Made by a program: the position numbers and the translations under genes | The notes under the pieces: generated by a model | What the model saw: only the letters and a program-made list of their open reading frames with translations | What the model was told of the DNA's origin: nothing | The model's database searches: none | Assembly: GCF_004363235.1 (NCBI RefSeq) | Contig: NZ_SNYW01000008.1 | Location: forward strand, 186,001-250,000 | DNA: 64,000 nt | Source: Dongia mobilis | GTDB lineage: Bacteria > Pseudomonadota > Alphaproteobacteria > Dongiales > Dongiaceae | Direction: 5' to 3' | In this document: one piece after another, positions 25,847 to 35,542 of the stretch | Numbering within the stretch: the first letter of the stretch is position 1 | Layout: the number at the start of each line of letters is the position of its first letter

Positions 25847-26067
25847 GAGTCTCTCCGAGTGATACCAGTGATGCGAGGTGCCAATTGCCATAGCGCCCGG
25901 CACCTGTCAACGGCCCGGAATTGTGGAAAAAACCCGCATCCTTGGCCGGACCGGCCGAGGATCGCGGGAAGACGGGAATGCCCGCAAAATCCGGGTTTCC
26001 GTGGGCGGGCCCGCCTGTGCTAGAGAAGCGCCGCCCCTCCGCTGCAACCGCCCTGGACCCCGTTTTC

Positions 26068-27417
26068 ATGAGCAAGCACGGCGCCATCCCCCGCCCCCTC
26101 ACCTCCGGTACCGGTACCGGCCTCAAGGGGCGCATCCGTGTCCCCGGCGACAAATCGATCTCGCATCGCGCGCTGATGCTGGGCGCCCTTGCCCTCGGCG
26201 AGACCGAGATCCACGGCCTGCTGGAAGGCGAGGACGTGCTGCGCACGGCCGCGGCGATGCGCCAGCTGGGCGGCTCTGCCGAGAAGGGCGCCGACGGCAT
26301 CTGGCGCGCGCGCGGCCGCGGCAATGGCGGGCTCGCCGAAGCGAGCGATGTCCTGGACCTCGGCAATGCCGGCACCGGCACGCGCCTCCTCATGGGCCTG
26401 GTCGCCGCCTATCCGATGACCACCTTCTTCACCGGCGACGCGAGCTTGCGCTCGCGCCCGATGGCGCGGGTCGCCGACCCCTTGCGGCAGATGGGCGCCA
26501 GCTTCGTCACGCGCAGCAATGGCCGCCCGCCGCTCGCCGTCATCGGCACCGCCAACCCCGTCCCCATCACCTACAAGCTGCCGGTGGCAAGCGCGCAGGT
26601 GAAATCGGCCATCCTGCTGGCCGGGCTCAACACGCCCGGCAACACCACGGTGATCGAGCCCGAGCATACGCGCGACCATACCGAGCTGATGTTGCGTGGC
26701 TTCGGCGTCGACATCCGCGTCGAAGAAACGCCGGAGGGACGGGCTTCCTCGATCACCGGCCAGCCGGAACTGAAGGGCCGCCGCATCATCGTGCCGGGCG
26801 ATCCCAGTTCGGCCGCCTTTCCGATCGTCGCCGCCCTCATCCTGCCCGGCTCCGACATCGTCATCGAGAATGTGGGCCTCAACCCGCATCGCATCGGCCT
26901 CATCGACTCGCTGCTCGAGATGGGTGGTGCCATCGAGATCCAGAATGCGCGCGTGGAGGCGGGCGAGAAGGTCGGCGATCTGCATGTCAGGCACAGCCAT
27001 CTTCGCGGCATCACCGTGCCGGCATCGCGCGCCCCCTCGATGATCGACGAATACCCGATCCTCTCGGTGGCGGCCGCCTTCGCGGAGGGCGAGACGAGGA
27101 TGCTGGGCCTCGCCGAATTGCGCGTGAAGGAGAGCGACCGCCTCGGCGCCATGGCGCGCGGCCTCGCCGCCTGCGGTGTCAGCGTCGAGGAAGGCGAGGA
27201 CTGGCTGGGCGTCACCGGCAATGGCAAGAGGCCCAGGGGCGGGGCCCATATCGCCGTCAACCTCGACCACCGCCCGGCCATGTCCTTCCTGGTCCTCGGC
27301 CTCGGCGCCGAAAAGCCGGTCTCGATCGATGACGGCTCACCCATCGACACCTCCTTCCCCGGCTTCAGCGATCTGATGAACGGCATGGGTGCGGCCATCA
27401 GGCTGCAGAACCGATGA
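26068..27417 (+). CDS. aroA: 3-phosphoshikimate 1-carboxyvinyltransferase (EPSP synthase)
   Basis: The 449-residue enzyme condenses shikimate 3-phosphate with phosphoenolpyruvate, the sixth shikimate-pathway step. [11 protein letters not shown] (about 31-41), [14 protein letters not shown] and LRVKESDRL are the signature segments. The glyphosate-contact region reads NAGTGTRL, with Ala in the usual Gly96 position, which is the class II-type pattern. The start is at 26068 ([10 protein letters not shown]). The stop overlaps cmk as ATGA. Confidence 0.97.
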   Translation: MSKHGAIPRPLTSGTGTGLKGRIRVPGDKSISHRALMLGALALGETEIHGLLEGEDVLRTAAAMRQLGGSAEKGADGIWRARGRGNGGLAEASDVLDLGNAGTGTRLLMGLVAAYPMTTFFTGDASLRSRPMARVADPLRQMGASFVTRSNGRPPLAVIGTANPVPITYKLPVASAQVKSAILLAGLNTPGNTTVIEPEHTRDHTELMLRGFGVDIRVEETPEGRASSITGQPELKGRRIIVPGDPSSAAFPIVAALILPGSDIVIENVGLNPHRIGLIDSLLEMGGAIEIQNARVEAGEKVGDLHVRHSHLRGITVPASRAPSMIDEYPILSVAAAFAEGETRMLGLAELRVKESDRLGAMARGLAACGVSVEEGEDWLGVTGNGKRPRGGAHIAVNLDHRPAMSFLVLGLGAEKPVSIDDGSPIDTSFPGFSDLMNGMGAAIRLQNR

Positions 27418-28070
27418 AGCCTTTCGTCATCGCGCTCGATGGGCCGGCGGCGGCCGGCAAGGGCACGCTGGCCAAGCGCCTCGCCGCCCATTACGGCTTT
27501 GCCCATCTCGATACCGGGGCGCTCTACCGCGCCGTCGGCCTGGCGGTACTCAGGGCGGGCGGCGACCCGACCGACCCACAAGCCGCGACCAGGGCCGCCG
27601 AGACTCTCGACCCCGCCAGCCTGGCCGATCCGGAGCTGCGCTCGGCCGCGGCGGGCGATGCGTCGTCCAAGGTCGCCGCCATACCGGGCGTGCGCCGGGC
27701 GCTTTTCGAGTTCCAGCAACGGTTTGCCGCCCATCCGCCGACCGGTTCCGGTTCCGTTCTCGACGGGCGGGACATCGGCACGGTGATCTGCCCGGAGGCC
27801 CCGGTGAAGATCTTCGTCACCGCCAGCGCCGAGGCCCGGGCGGGCCGCCGGCTCAAGGAGTTGCAAGCCAGGGGCGAGGCGGCTATATACGCGCGGGTTT
27901 TGGAGGATATCAGGGCCCGGGACGCGCGCGATGCTGCGCGGGCCGACGCTCCGATGAAGCCGGCGGAGGACGCCGTTCACCTCGATACCTCGGACCTCGA
28001 CATCGATCAGGTTTTCGACCGCGCCAAGGCCATCGTCGACCGCGCGATCGCCGACAGCAAGCGATCCTGA
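27414..28070 (+). CDS. cmk: Cytidylate kinase
   Basis: The 218-residue enzyme phosphorylates CMP and dCMP using ATP. The P-loop is [13 protein letters not shown] (about 9-21); [12 protein letters not shown] and [12 protein letters not shown] are CMP-binding signatures. The gene order aroA-cmk-rpsA is widely conserved in proteobacteria, and the 4-bp overlap with aroA indicates an operon. Confidence 0.97.
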   Translation: MKPFVIALDGPAAAGKGTLAKRLAAHYGFAHLDTGALYRAVGLAVLRAGGDPTDPQAATRAAETLDPASLADPELRSAAAGDASSKVAAIPGVRRALFEFQQRFAAHPPTGSGSVLDGRDIGTVICPEAPVKIFVTASAEARAGRRLKELQARGEAAIYARVLEDIRARDARDAARADAPMKPAEDAVHLDTSDLDIDQVFDRAKAIVDRAIADSKRS

Positions 28071-28161
28071 AGAGACCGTTCCGTCATGCGTACCCGATTG
28101 CAGACCGCCGGAGCCAACCGGCTGGCCGGAAAAATGAACTTTGGAAAGGACTATCCCCGTT

Positions 28162-29901
28162 ATGGCTAAATCAGCTGCGGCCCGCGTGGCCACTCATGAA
28201 ATTCCCGCGTCGAAGGAAAGCTTCGCCGCCCTCCTCGATGAATCGCTGGGCGCTGCCCAGGGTCTCGAGGGTTCGGTGCTCAGCGGCACCGTCGTCTCGA
28301 TCGAAGGCGAGTTCGCCCTGGTCGATGTCGGCCTGAAATCGGAAGGCCGCGTGGCGCTGCGCGAGTTCAGCGGCCCGGCCGGCAAGGCCGAGCTCAAAGT
28401 CGGCGACGTTGTCGAGGTCTATCTCGAGCGCATGGAAGACAAGAACGGCGAAGCCGTTCTCTCCCGCGAGAAGGCCAAGCGCGAAGAGGCCTGGACCGCG
28501 CTCGAGAAGCAGTTCAAGGACAACCAGCGCGTCACCGGCGTGATCTTCGGGCGCGTCAAGGGCGGGTTCACCGTCGATCTCAACGGCGCCGTGGCCTTCC
28601 TGCCGGGCAGCCAGGTCGACATCCGTCCGGTGCGCGATGTGGGCCCGCTGATGGGCACGCCGCAGCCCTTCCAGATCCTGAAGATGGACCGCGCCCGCGG
28701 CAACATCGTCGTCTCGCGTCGTGCCGTGCTCGAAGAGAGCCGCGCCGAAGCCCGCAGCGAACTGGTCGCCAACCTCAAGGAAGGCCAGGTCCTGCAGGGT
28801 GTCGTGAAGAACATCACCGATTACGGTGCCTTCGTCGATCTCGGCGGCGTCGACGGCCTGCTGCACGTCACCGACATCGCGTGGCGGCGCATCAACCATC
28901 CCTCGGAAGCGCTCCATATCGGCCAGACCGTGAATGTGCAGGTGGTTCGTTTCAATCCGGAGACGCAGCGCATCAGCCTCGGCATGAAGCAGCTGGAATC
29001 GGATCCGTGGGAAGGTGTCGCCGCCAAGTATCCGGTCGGCGCCAAGCTCAAGGGCCGCGTCACCAACATCACCGATTACGGCGCCTTCGTGGAACTGGAG
29101 CCGGGCATCGAAGGCCTGGTCCACGTCTCCGAGATGAGCTGGACCAAGAAGAACGTGCATCCCGGCAAGATCGTCTCGACCAGCCAGGAAGTCGAAGTCA
29201 TGGTCCTCGACGTTGATCCGACCAAGCGTCGCATCAGCCTCGGCCTGAAGCAGTGCATGGACAATCCGTGGTCCAGCTTCATCGACAAGCACCCGGTGGG
29301 TTCGGAGCTCGAAGGCGAGATCAAGAACATCACCGAATTCGGCCTGTTCGTCGGCCTGCCCGGCGATATCGACGGCATGGTGCACCTCTCCGATCTCGAC
29401 TGGGATCGCTCGGGCGAGGAAGCCGTGCAGGACTACAAGAAAGGCCAGATGGTGAAGGTGAAGCTGCTCGACGTCGACGTCGAGAAGGAGCGCATCAGCC
29501 TCGGCATCAAGCAGCTGACCAAGGACAATTTCGCCGAAGCCGCCGGCAGCCTGAAGAAGGGCGAGGTGGTGACCTGCACCGTCTCGGCAATCACCGATGG
29601 CGGCCTCGAGGTCACGGTCGGCGACGGCGTCCCCGGCTTCATCAAGAAGGCGGATCTGGCGCGCGAGCGGGCGGAACAGCGCCCGGATCGCTTCGCGGTG
29701 GGCGAGAAGGTCGACGCCAAGATCACCCAGGTCGACGCCAAGACCCGCAAGCTCACCCTCTCGATCAAGGCCCGCGAGGTCGAGGAGGACAAGCAGGCGA
29801 TGGCCGAATTCGGGTCGTCCGATTCGGGCGCCAGCCTGGGCGACATCCTCGGTGCCGCCCTGTCCAAGGCCAAGAAGGGCAAGAAGGGCGATGACGAATA
29901 A
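28162..29901 (+). CDS. rpsA: 30S ribosomal protein S1
   Basis: The 579-residue protein has six S1 OB-fold repeats; repeats 3 and 4 share ITDYGAF(V/F)(D/E)L. It binds mRNA leaders and helps load mRNAs with structured or weak ribosome-binding sites. The start at 28162 (MAKSAAARVATHE) has GGAAAGGA 11 nt upstream. A strong terminator at 29964 closes the unit. The tail is lysine-rich. Confidence 0.98.
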   Translation: MAKSAAARVATHEIPASKESFAALLDESLGAAQGLEGSVLSGTVVSIEGEFALVDVGLKSEGRVALREFSGPAGKAELKVGDVVEVYLERMEDKNGEAVLSREKAKREEAWTALEKQFKDNQRVTGVIFGRVKGGFTVDLNGAVAFLPGSQVDIRPVRDVGPLMGTPQPFQILKMDRARGNIVVSRRAVLEESRAEARSELVANLKEGQVLQGVVKNITDYGAFVDLGGVDGLLHVTDIAWRRINHPSEALHIGQTVNVQVVRFNPETQRISLGMKQLESDPWEGVAAKYPVGAKLKGRVTNITDYGAFVELEPGIEGLVHVSEMSWTKKNVHPGKIVSTSQEVEVMVLDVDPTKRRISLGLKQCMDNPWSSFIDKHPVGSELEGEIKNITEFGLFVGLPGDIDGMVHLSDLDWDRSGEEAVQDYKKGQMVKVKLLDVDVEKERISLGIKQLTKDNFAEAAGSLKKGEVVTCTVSAITDGGLEVTVGDGVPGFIKKADLARERAEQRPDRFAVGEKVDAKITQVDAKTRKLTLSIKAREVEEDKQAMAEFGSSDSGASLGDILGAALSKAKKGKKGDDE

Positions 29902-29963
29902 GTCGTTGACCTTGTAATATTATTGCGAGTTGCGCGCTGTTGCGGCGCGGAATCGGGTTGAGA

Positions 29964-30001
29964 TGGGCCGGGAAGGGCAACCTTTCCGGCCCATTCTTTT
30001 G
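29964..30001 (+). terminator. Intrinsic terminator after rpsA
   Basis: A 14-bp stem (29964-29977 with 29982-29995, one G-U pair) capped by a GCAA tetraloop is followed by TCTTTT. It separates the aroA-cmk-rpsA operon from ihfB. Confidence 0.93.
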
Positions 30002-30224
30002 TCCACCACCGACTTTCGTCAAAAAACATAGAGAAATGAGCGGCTTATCCTTGACGGGGCGGATTTTTCCCGGCACGCTTCCCGCACAAATGGGCTGGGG
30101 ATGCGCCCATGCCCCTGCCGGGCTTTGAAAATTCGGCTTCCAGGGCAAAGAAATCCGGCCCGCGCGGCCGGAAGGAACCAAGGGGGCCGGCTGGCGGGGA
30201 CGACGGGCGGATGGGGACCGGAAG

Positions 30225-30590
30225 ATGACCAAATCGGAATTGATTCTGCGCATTGGCGAGCTGAATCCACATCTCTATCACCGCGATGTGGAGCGCATCG
30301 TGACCGCGATCTTCGAGGAGATCACCGCGGCGCTGGCGCGCCAGGACCGGGTGGAACTGCGCGGCTTCGGCGCCTTCTCGGTCAAGCAGCGTGACGCCCG
30401 CAAGGGCCGCAATCCGCGCACCGGCGAGACCGTGGCGGTCGAGGAAAAGGTGGTTCCCTTCTTCAAGACCGGCAAGGAATTGCGCGACCGCCTGAACAAC
30501 CGGGCAGAAGCCGCGCCGCGGCCGGCCGCAGCCCCAGCCGCGGCACCGCTGCCCGGCCAGCCCGGCAAGGAGCCCGGTTCCGGCCAGTAG
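30225..30590 (+). CDS. ihfB: Integration host factor subunit beta
   Basis: The 121-residue DNA-bending protein starts [15 protein letters not shown], with [21 protein letters not shown] forming the beta-arm and its Pro that intercalates in the minor groove. It pairs with IhfA. The last 28 residues are an Ala/Pro/Gly-rich extension beyond the normal length of about 95. Its position behind rpsA is conserved in proteobacteria. Confidence 0.95.
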   Translation: MTKSELILRIGELNPHLYHRDVERIVTAIFEEITAALARQDRVELRGFGAFSVKQRDARKGRNPRTGETVAVEEKVVPFFKTGKELRDRLNNRAEAAPRPAAAPAAAPLPGQPGKEPGSGQ

Positions 30591-30647
30591 CCCCCTGTCG
30601 GGGCCGGCGTCTGGTCGCGATCCGGCGGAAGAGAGCAAGTAGCTGAC

Positions 30648-31004
30648 ATGAGCCGTCTCGTCTGGATCGTCACCGCACCCATCGCCATCCTGGTCGTGCT
30701 GTTCGCGGTCATGAACCGCGCCGAGGTGACGCTGAGCCTGTGGCCCTTCCCCTGGGAGATCACGGCACCGCTTTTTCTCTTCACCCTCGGCGCCATCGTC
30801 TTCGGCTTCCTGTTCGGTTCATTGGTCACCTGGATCTCCGGCGGCCGCGCCCGCCAAAAGCTGCGCCTCGCCCAGCGCGAACTGGCCGAGGCGCAGGGCG
30901 CCCTGCAGCGCGCCGAGGCAGCCCGACAGCCGGCAAGCCGGAGCACGACCCAGGGCCCGACCCAGGGCACGCCGCCGGCGACCATGCTGCCACCGGCGGC
31001 GTGA
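30648..31004 (+). CDS. LapA (DUF1049) family membrane protein
   Basis: The 118-residue protein has two membrane helices (about 5-22 and 42-65), a short periplasmic loop with EVTLSLWPFPW, and a cytoplasmic coiled coil (QKLRLAQRELAEAQGALQR). In E. coli LapA and LapB help control lipopolysaccharide synthesis; no lapB gene is seen here. It lies 57 bp after ihfB, as in many proteobacteria. Confidence 0.87.
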   Translation: MSRLVWIVTAPIAILVVLFAVMNRAEVTLSLWPFPWEITAPLFLFTLGAIVFGFLFGSLVTWISGGRARQKLRLAQRELAEAQGALQRAEAARQPASRSTTQGPTQGTPPATMLPPAA

Positions 31005-31200
31005 ACGGCTGGCGTGCAGGGAAACCGATATTAACCTTAAGGCAATTGCGCGATGTTGAGGCAGGGGCGGGGTGGCAACGCTGTCCCCGCATCGGTCGCA
31101 GGGGCGAAGCTGGACAAACCGGAACTCGGGTCGCCAATTTTTCCGGCGCGCAGATGGCGCGACGGCCGCTCTGTATTTCGGGCTGGTTCTAGGTGTGCCG

Positions 31201-32751
31201 ATGACTAACCGCGAACCGCCAGCCTCTGCCCTGCCGTCAACGGCCATTGTGCTGCTGGCGGCGGCTGCCGGCTACCTGCTGCAGAGCTTCACCTATCTCA
31301 ATCACGACGTGAGCTGGTTCCTGTGGGGTGCCCGCGAGATCCTGCACGGCGCGCAGGTCGGCCGTGACATCATCGAGCCGAACCCACCTCTCGCATGGTA
31401 TCTCTCGCTGCCGCCGGCTTGGGTGGCTGAACGAACCGGCTGGGCACTCGAGATTGTCTTCCGGCTTTACGTCCTGCTGGTGGCCACGTTGGCGCTGATC
31501 TGTATGCATTGGCGTCTATCGCGACATCCTGCAATCGCGACTCCTGCCACCCGCCTGCTTCTCGTCACCATCGCCAGCTTGTGGCTATTCATCTTGTGCG
31601 GCCGCGATTTTGGACAACGTGAGCATCTGGCGACTGCCCTGCTGCTGCCTTACGTGGTCGGTACGGCAATCAGGTTCGGGAACAATGATCGGGGCGGTGT
31701 CGTTGAGCCTGTGGCAGCATGCCTGCTGATCGGTCTGATGGCCGGCATCGGCGTCACCATCAAGCCCTACTTCTTCCTCATCCCGCTTCTGCTGGAAGGC
31801 GCCATCCTGCTCAGATGGCGCCGCCTTCAAACACTGTTCCGCATCGAGACTTGGGCCATTCTTGCCGTTGCGGCTGTCTATTTCACCCATCTGATGATTT
31901 GGGACCGGGGTTATATCGATGTCGGGATGGCATTGGCACTCCCGGTCTATTGGGGTTTCAACCTGCCCTTCGGCGATTACGCGCCGCGGATCCTGTTTCA
32001 GGCGACGGCCCTCGCGGCAATCCTCTTCCTCCATTTCCGGGGAGTGCGGTCGCCGCTCTCGTCAATGCTGGGCGCGGCCTCCCTTGGCTTTCTGGTCGCA
32101 TTGCTGTTGCAGCAGAAGGGATACACCTATCATGCCTACCCGGCTTCCGCGTTCGCGACCTTGGCGGTTGCGGCGCTATTCATGACGTCGCGCGCCAGTC
32201 GCCTGGCGTCGAATGTCCTGTTTGCGCTGCTTTTGCTGCTGCTCGTGCTGGGCGGTACAGCAACCGCATTCTGGTGGCGGAATTTCAACACGGTAACCGG
32301 AAGTGATGGTCGCCTCTTTACCCGGTTAATCGACGCGATCGATGCGCGGCCGGACGGCTATCTCGCCATATCCACACATCCTACCCCTGGTTTCCCGATG
32401 GCACTCTATGCCAAGACTCGCTGGACCAGCCGAACCAACAGCCAGTGGTTTCTGCCGGCTGTTGTCGCCTTGCGCGAGGGGCGAGTGCCGATGGATGCAA
32501 GCCTGCTTGCCTTCGCCGAGGAAAAGGCGCGGAGTTTCATACTCCACGACTTGGCCGGAAAACCCGGCATCGTTGTTCTTGATGCCGGCCAGAGACGCCA
32601 CGCCATCGAGGCGAGCAACTTCGACATTCTCGCCTTCTATAACGAAGACCCGGCCTTTCGCGAGATCTGGCGCAACTATCGGGAAGCCGAACCGATTGGT
32701 CGCTTCCGGATTTTTCTGCGTGCCCCGGAACCGGCATCGCCGGCCAATTGA
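31201..32751 (+). CDS. Polytopic membrane protein, GT-C glycosyltransferase-like
   Basis: The 516-residue protein has about 10-12 predicted membrane helices and a soluble C-terminal part (about 380-516). Near the N terminus, LNHDVSWFLWGAREILHGAQVGRDIIEPNPPLAWYLSLP resembles the first loop of ArnT/PMT-type GT-C enzymes, where an acidic residue is catalytic; the assignment is by architecture only. The start at 31201 has AGGTG upstream, although the frame is open from 31072. Base composition is less GC-rich than its neighbours, so acquisition by transfer is possible. Confidence 0.7.
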   Translation: MTNREPPASALPSTAIVLLAAAAGYLLQSFTYLNHDVSWFLWGAREILHGAQVGRDIIEPNPPLAWYLSLPPAWVAERTGWALEIVFRLYVLLVATLALICMHWRLSRHPAIATPATRLLLVTIASLWLFILCGRDFGQREHLATALLLPYVVGTAIRFGNNDRGGVVEPVAACLLIGLMAGIGVTIKPYFFLIPLLLEGAILLRWRRLQTLFRIETWAILAVAAVYFTHLMIWDRGYIDVGMALALPVYWGFNLPFGDYAPRILFQATALAAILFLHFRGVRSPLSSMLGAASLGFLVALLLQQKGYTYHAYPASAFATLAVAALFMTSRASRLASNVLFALLLLLLVLGGTATAFWWRNFNTVTGSDGRLFTRLIDAIDARPDGYLAISTHPTPGFPMALYAKTRWTSRTNSQWFLPAVVALREGRVPMDASLLAFAEEKARSFILHDLAGKPGIVVLDAGQRRHAIEASNFDILAFYNEDPAFREIWRNYREAEPIGRFRIFLRAPEPASPAN

Positions 32752-32805
32752 GCGGGGCGTCGTCGAAGAAACCGGTCGAACGACCGGCGCAGCACCGCCC
32801 GACCG

Positions 32806-34023
32806 CTAGCCGGTCCGCGCCTCGCCCAGCACCTGCAGCACGATGCCGCGCAGCGTCAGATCCTCGTCCCAGGCGCGGGGGCGAATCTCGGTCTGGGAAC
32901 GCAAGGTGTCGACCAGGGCCTCGTCGAGGGCCTGGCGCATGGCCGGCTCCATCTGGCGAAAGCCGCGCACGCCGCTGCCGGTGACGAGGATGAGGTCGGG
33001 CCCCAGCAGCGCGATGAGGTTGGAAAGCCCATAGCCCAGCGCGCGGCCTGCCTGGCGGAACAGGCTGACCGCCACGGGGTGCCCGCTTTCGGCAAGATCG
33101 GTCAGCGCCTGCATCTGCTCCTCGGAAGGGTGCAGCGCATCGGTATTGGGCAAATCGAGCATCGAGCGCGCATCGCGATAGAGCGCATAATCGCCGACGA
33201 AGCTCTCGATGCAGCCGCGTCGCCCGCAATGGCATAGCGGGCCGTCGATCTGGTACTTGGTGTGGCCGAATTCGGCGCCGAGGCCGGAACTTGCCGCATG
33301 CAGCTTGCCGTCGATGATGAGGCCCATGCCGACACCGGTGCCCAGCATGACCACGGCAAGGTTGTCGATCGCCTGCAATTCGCTGTGCTGGCGGATGGCG
33401 AGAGCGATGCAATCGGCGTCGTTCATGGCGATGGCCGGCAGGCCGAAGCGCGCCGCCAGCGGTGCCGCGATGTTGACGTGGCGCAGCGACAGGGCCGGCG
33501 ACCAGATGATGGTCGCGGCGCCGTGGATCAATCCCTGCACGGCGATGCCGATCCCCATCAGCCGGCCGGCCGATGCCGGCAGGGCCGCGATCTCCCCGGC
33601 GATGAGATCGCCAAGGGCGGCAAGCAGTTCGTCCGCGCCGAGTTCCAGCGTGTTGAACGCCCGCGCCGTCACCGGCCCGGTGCCGCCGGCGAAATCGCCG
33701 CGCGCAACCTCGATGCGGTTGATGGTGAGTTTCACGGCGATCATGCAGGCCGCTTCCGGCGCCAGTTCGATGAGGACCTTGGGCCGGCCGCGGCCGCGGC
33801 CGGGCTCGGCGCCGCCGCTTTCCGGCACCTCGCGCAGAAACCCCTCGCGCAGCAGGTCGCTGGTCAGGCTGGAGATGCTGGCCGGGCTCATCTCGAGCAG
33901 CGCACCCAGATCGACCCGGGCGAGCGGCCCGTGCCGGCGCACCGCCTGGAGCACCCGCTGGGCGCTCGACCGCTGGCCGTGATCGCCGTCGCCGCGCTCG
34001 CTTATGGGCCCGTCTTTGCGCAA
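32806..34023 (-). CDS. ROK-family repressor, XylR-like
   Basis: The 405-residue regulator has an N-terminal winged HTH (about 15-70: RRHGPLARVDLGALLEMSPASISSL) and a sugar-kinase-like ROK domain (about 90-400). The zinc motif is GHTKYQIDGPLCHCGRRGCIE, and the nucleotide site GTGVGMGL is present. TTG at 34023 is the start, supported by GGGAGGA at ideal spacing. It is divergent from the xylF-type importer, so it most likely represses that operon, with the sugar as inducer (inference). Confidence 0.92.
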   Translation of the reverse strand: MRKDGPISERGDGDHGQRSSAQRVLQAVRRHGPLARVDLGALLEMSPASISSLTSDLLREGFLREVPESGGAEPGRGRGRPKVLIELAPEAACMIAVKLTINRIEVARGDFAGGTGPVTARAFNTLELGADELLAALGDLIAGEIAALPASAGRLMGIGIAVQGLIHGAATIIWSPALSLRHVNIAAPLAARFGLPAIAMNDADCIALAIRQHSELQAIDNLAVVMLGTGVGMGLIIDGKLHAASSGLGAEFGHTKYQIDGPLCHCGRRGCIESFVGDYALYRDARSMLDLPNTDALHPSEEQMQALTDLAESGHPVAVSLFRQAGRALGYGLSNLIALLGPDLILVTGSGVRGFRQMEPAMRQALDEALVDTLRSQTEIRPRAWDEDLTLRGIVLQVLGEARTG

Positions 34024-34081
34024 GGGCGTCCTCCCATGGCCGCTCCGGACTCGGAAAAGTGCCGTCGCCGGATCATGTTTA

Positions 34082-34134
34082 TTTCATGTCGTGAAAGAAA
34101 TCGACCGATATGATTATGCTGCATTTGCGAAATG
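34082..34134. promoter_or_regulatory. Two inverted repeats in the ROK-xylF divergent region (operator candidates)
   Basis: TTTCA-TGTCG-TGAAA (34082-34096) and CATTT-GCG-AAATG (34122-34134) are perfect short dyads between the ROK repressor start (34023) and the importer promoter. Both share the TTTCA/TTTGC-like half-site flavour of XylR/ROK operators. Repressor occupancy here would control both directions. Confidence 0.5.
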
Positions 34135-34144
34135 AACGAAAATC

Positions 34145-34174
34145 TTGACGGCTATCCCGAAAGCTGGCGATATT
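34145..34174 (+). promoter_or_regulatory. Putative promoter of the sugar importer operon
   Basis: TTGACG (34145-34150) and GATATT (34169-34174) are separated by 18 bp. It lies immediately beside the palindrome at 34122-34134 and about 100 bp upstream of the substrate-binding-protein gene. Confidence 0.45.
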
Positions 34175-34273
34175 AAATTCGTTTTGTGAAGTTAATAGAT
34201 TGGTGCCAAGCCAACCTGGAGAGCCGATCGGCTTTCCGCCTTCACAGGAATGCCAACCGGGAGGACTTATCTC

Positions 34274-35347
34274 ATGACGAATTCCGCGAGCCGCGTTGTC
34301 ACGCGGCGCGTTGCCAACAGCCTGTTCGGTCTCGCCCTTGGCGCAGCCGTGCTGGGCGGAAGCCATTTCAGCGCCGAGGCGCAGGACCTTGTGGTCGGCG
34401 TCAGCTGGTCGAATTTCCAGGAAGAGCGCTGGAAGACCGACGAAGCGGCGATCAAGGCGGCCCTCGAGGCGGCCGGCGCCAAATACATCTCGGCCGATGC
34501 GCAGAGCAATCCCTCGAAGCAATTGTCCGATGTCGAAAGCCTGATCGCCGGCGGCGCCAATGCGCTCATCGTGCTGGCCCAGGACTCGGCCTCGATCGGC
34601 CCGGCCATCACGGCGGCCAGCAATGCCGGCATCCCGGTGGTGGGCTATGACCGCCTGATCGAGGATCCCAATGCCTATTACCTCACCTTCGACAACAAGG
34701 AAGTGGGGCGCATGCAGGCGGCGGCGGTCTTCGCCGTGCAGCCCAAGGGCAATTACGTCTTCATCAAGGGAAACCAGGCCGATCCCAATGCCGATTTCCT
34801 GCATGAGGGCCAGCTCGAGGTGCTGCAGGCCGCGATCGATTCCGGCGACATCAAGGTGGTGGGCGAGCAATATACCGAGAATTGGGAGCCCGCCGTCGCC
34901 CAGCGCAACATGGAGCAGATCCTGACCGCCAACGACAACAAGGTCGATGCGGTGGTCGCTTCCAATGACGGCACCGCGGGCGGCGTCGTCGCGGCACTGA
35001 CGGCACAGGGCCTCGCCGGCATTCCGGTCTCCGGCCAGGACGGCGACAAGGCAGCCCTCAACCGTGTCGCCCTCGGCACGCAGACCGTGTCGGTGTGGAA
35101 GGATGCGCGCGACCTCGGCAAGGCGGCGGCGGAAATCGCCGTGGCCCTCGCCAAGGGCAGCAAGCTTGCCGACGTGCCGGGCACCGTCAAATGGACCAGC
35201 CCGAAGGGCGTCGAGATGAACGCCACTTTCCTGAAGCCGGTACCGGTGACCAGGGACAACCTCAATGAAGTGATCGATGCCGGCTGGATTTCCAAGGCGG
35301 AAGCCTGCCAGGGTGTCGCCGCCGGCAAGGTCGCTGCCTGCGACTGA
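34274..35347 (+). CDS. xylF: Xylose-type ABC transporter substrate-binding protein
   Basis: The 357-residue periplasmic protein has a signal peptide ending near residue 37 (SAEAQDL). The type I binding-protein fold is shown by [53 protein letters not shown] and ISGQDGD-like [14 protein letters not shown], all typical of XylF. It delivers xylose or a similar sugar to the XylH permease. GGGAGGA lies upstream. It is separated from xylH by an intrinsic terminator, probably to allow surplus binding protein. Confidence 0.9.
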   Translation: MTNSASRVVTRRVANSLFGLALGAAVLGGSHFSAEAQDLVVGVSWSNFQEERWKTDEAAIKAALEAAGAKYISADAQSNPSKQLSDVESLIAGGANALIVLAQDSASIGPAITAASNAGIPVVGYDRLIEDPNAYYLTFDNKEVGRMQAAAVFAVQPKGNYVFIKGNQADPNADFLHEGQLEVLQAAIDSGDIKVVGEQYTENWEPAVAQRNMEQILTANDNKVDAVVASNDGTAGGVVAALTAQGLAGIPVSGQDGDKAALNRVALGTQTVSVWKDARDLGKAAAEIAVALAKGSKLADVPGTVKWTSPKGVEMNATFLKPVPVTRDNLNEVIDAGWISKAEACQGVAAGKVAACD

Positions 35348-35439
35348 TCCCGTCGGGCCGGTTCCTTCAACCCCGGCCCCTCGGCCCTGGTCCCTCGGCC
35401 CTTCAGTCCTGGCCAATGGACCGGATGTTCTCAGCCCTG

Positions 35440-35479
35440 GGCCGTGACTGCACCCTGCGGCAGTCACGGCCGCTTTTTT
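35440..35479 (+). terminator. Intra-operon terminator between xylF and xylH
   Basis: A 12-bp stem (GGCCGTGACTGC, 35440-35451; GCAGTCACGGCC, 35460-35471), an 8-nt loop and GC-T6 follow. It lies 92 bp after xylF and 63 bp before xylH on the same strand. Partial read-through would give more binding protein than membrane components. Confidence 0.93.
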
Positions 35480-35542
35480 CCCACCCCCTTGCCATCGGCG
35501 GATTCTGCCGCATGATCCACCCGACATGACCGGTTTTGCGAC

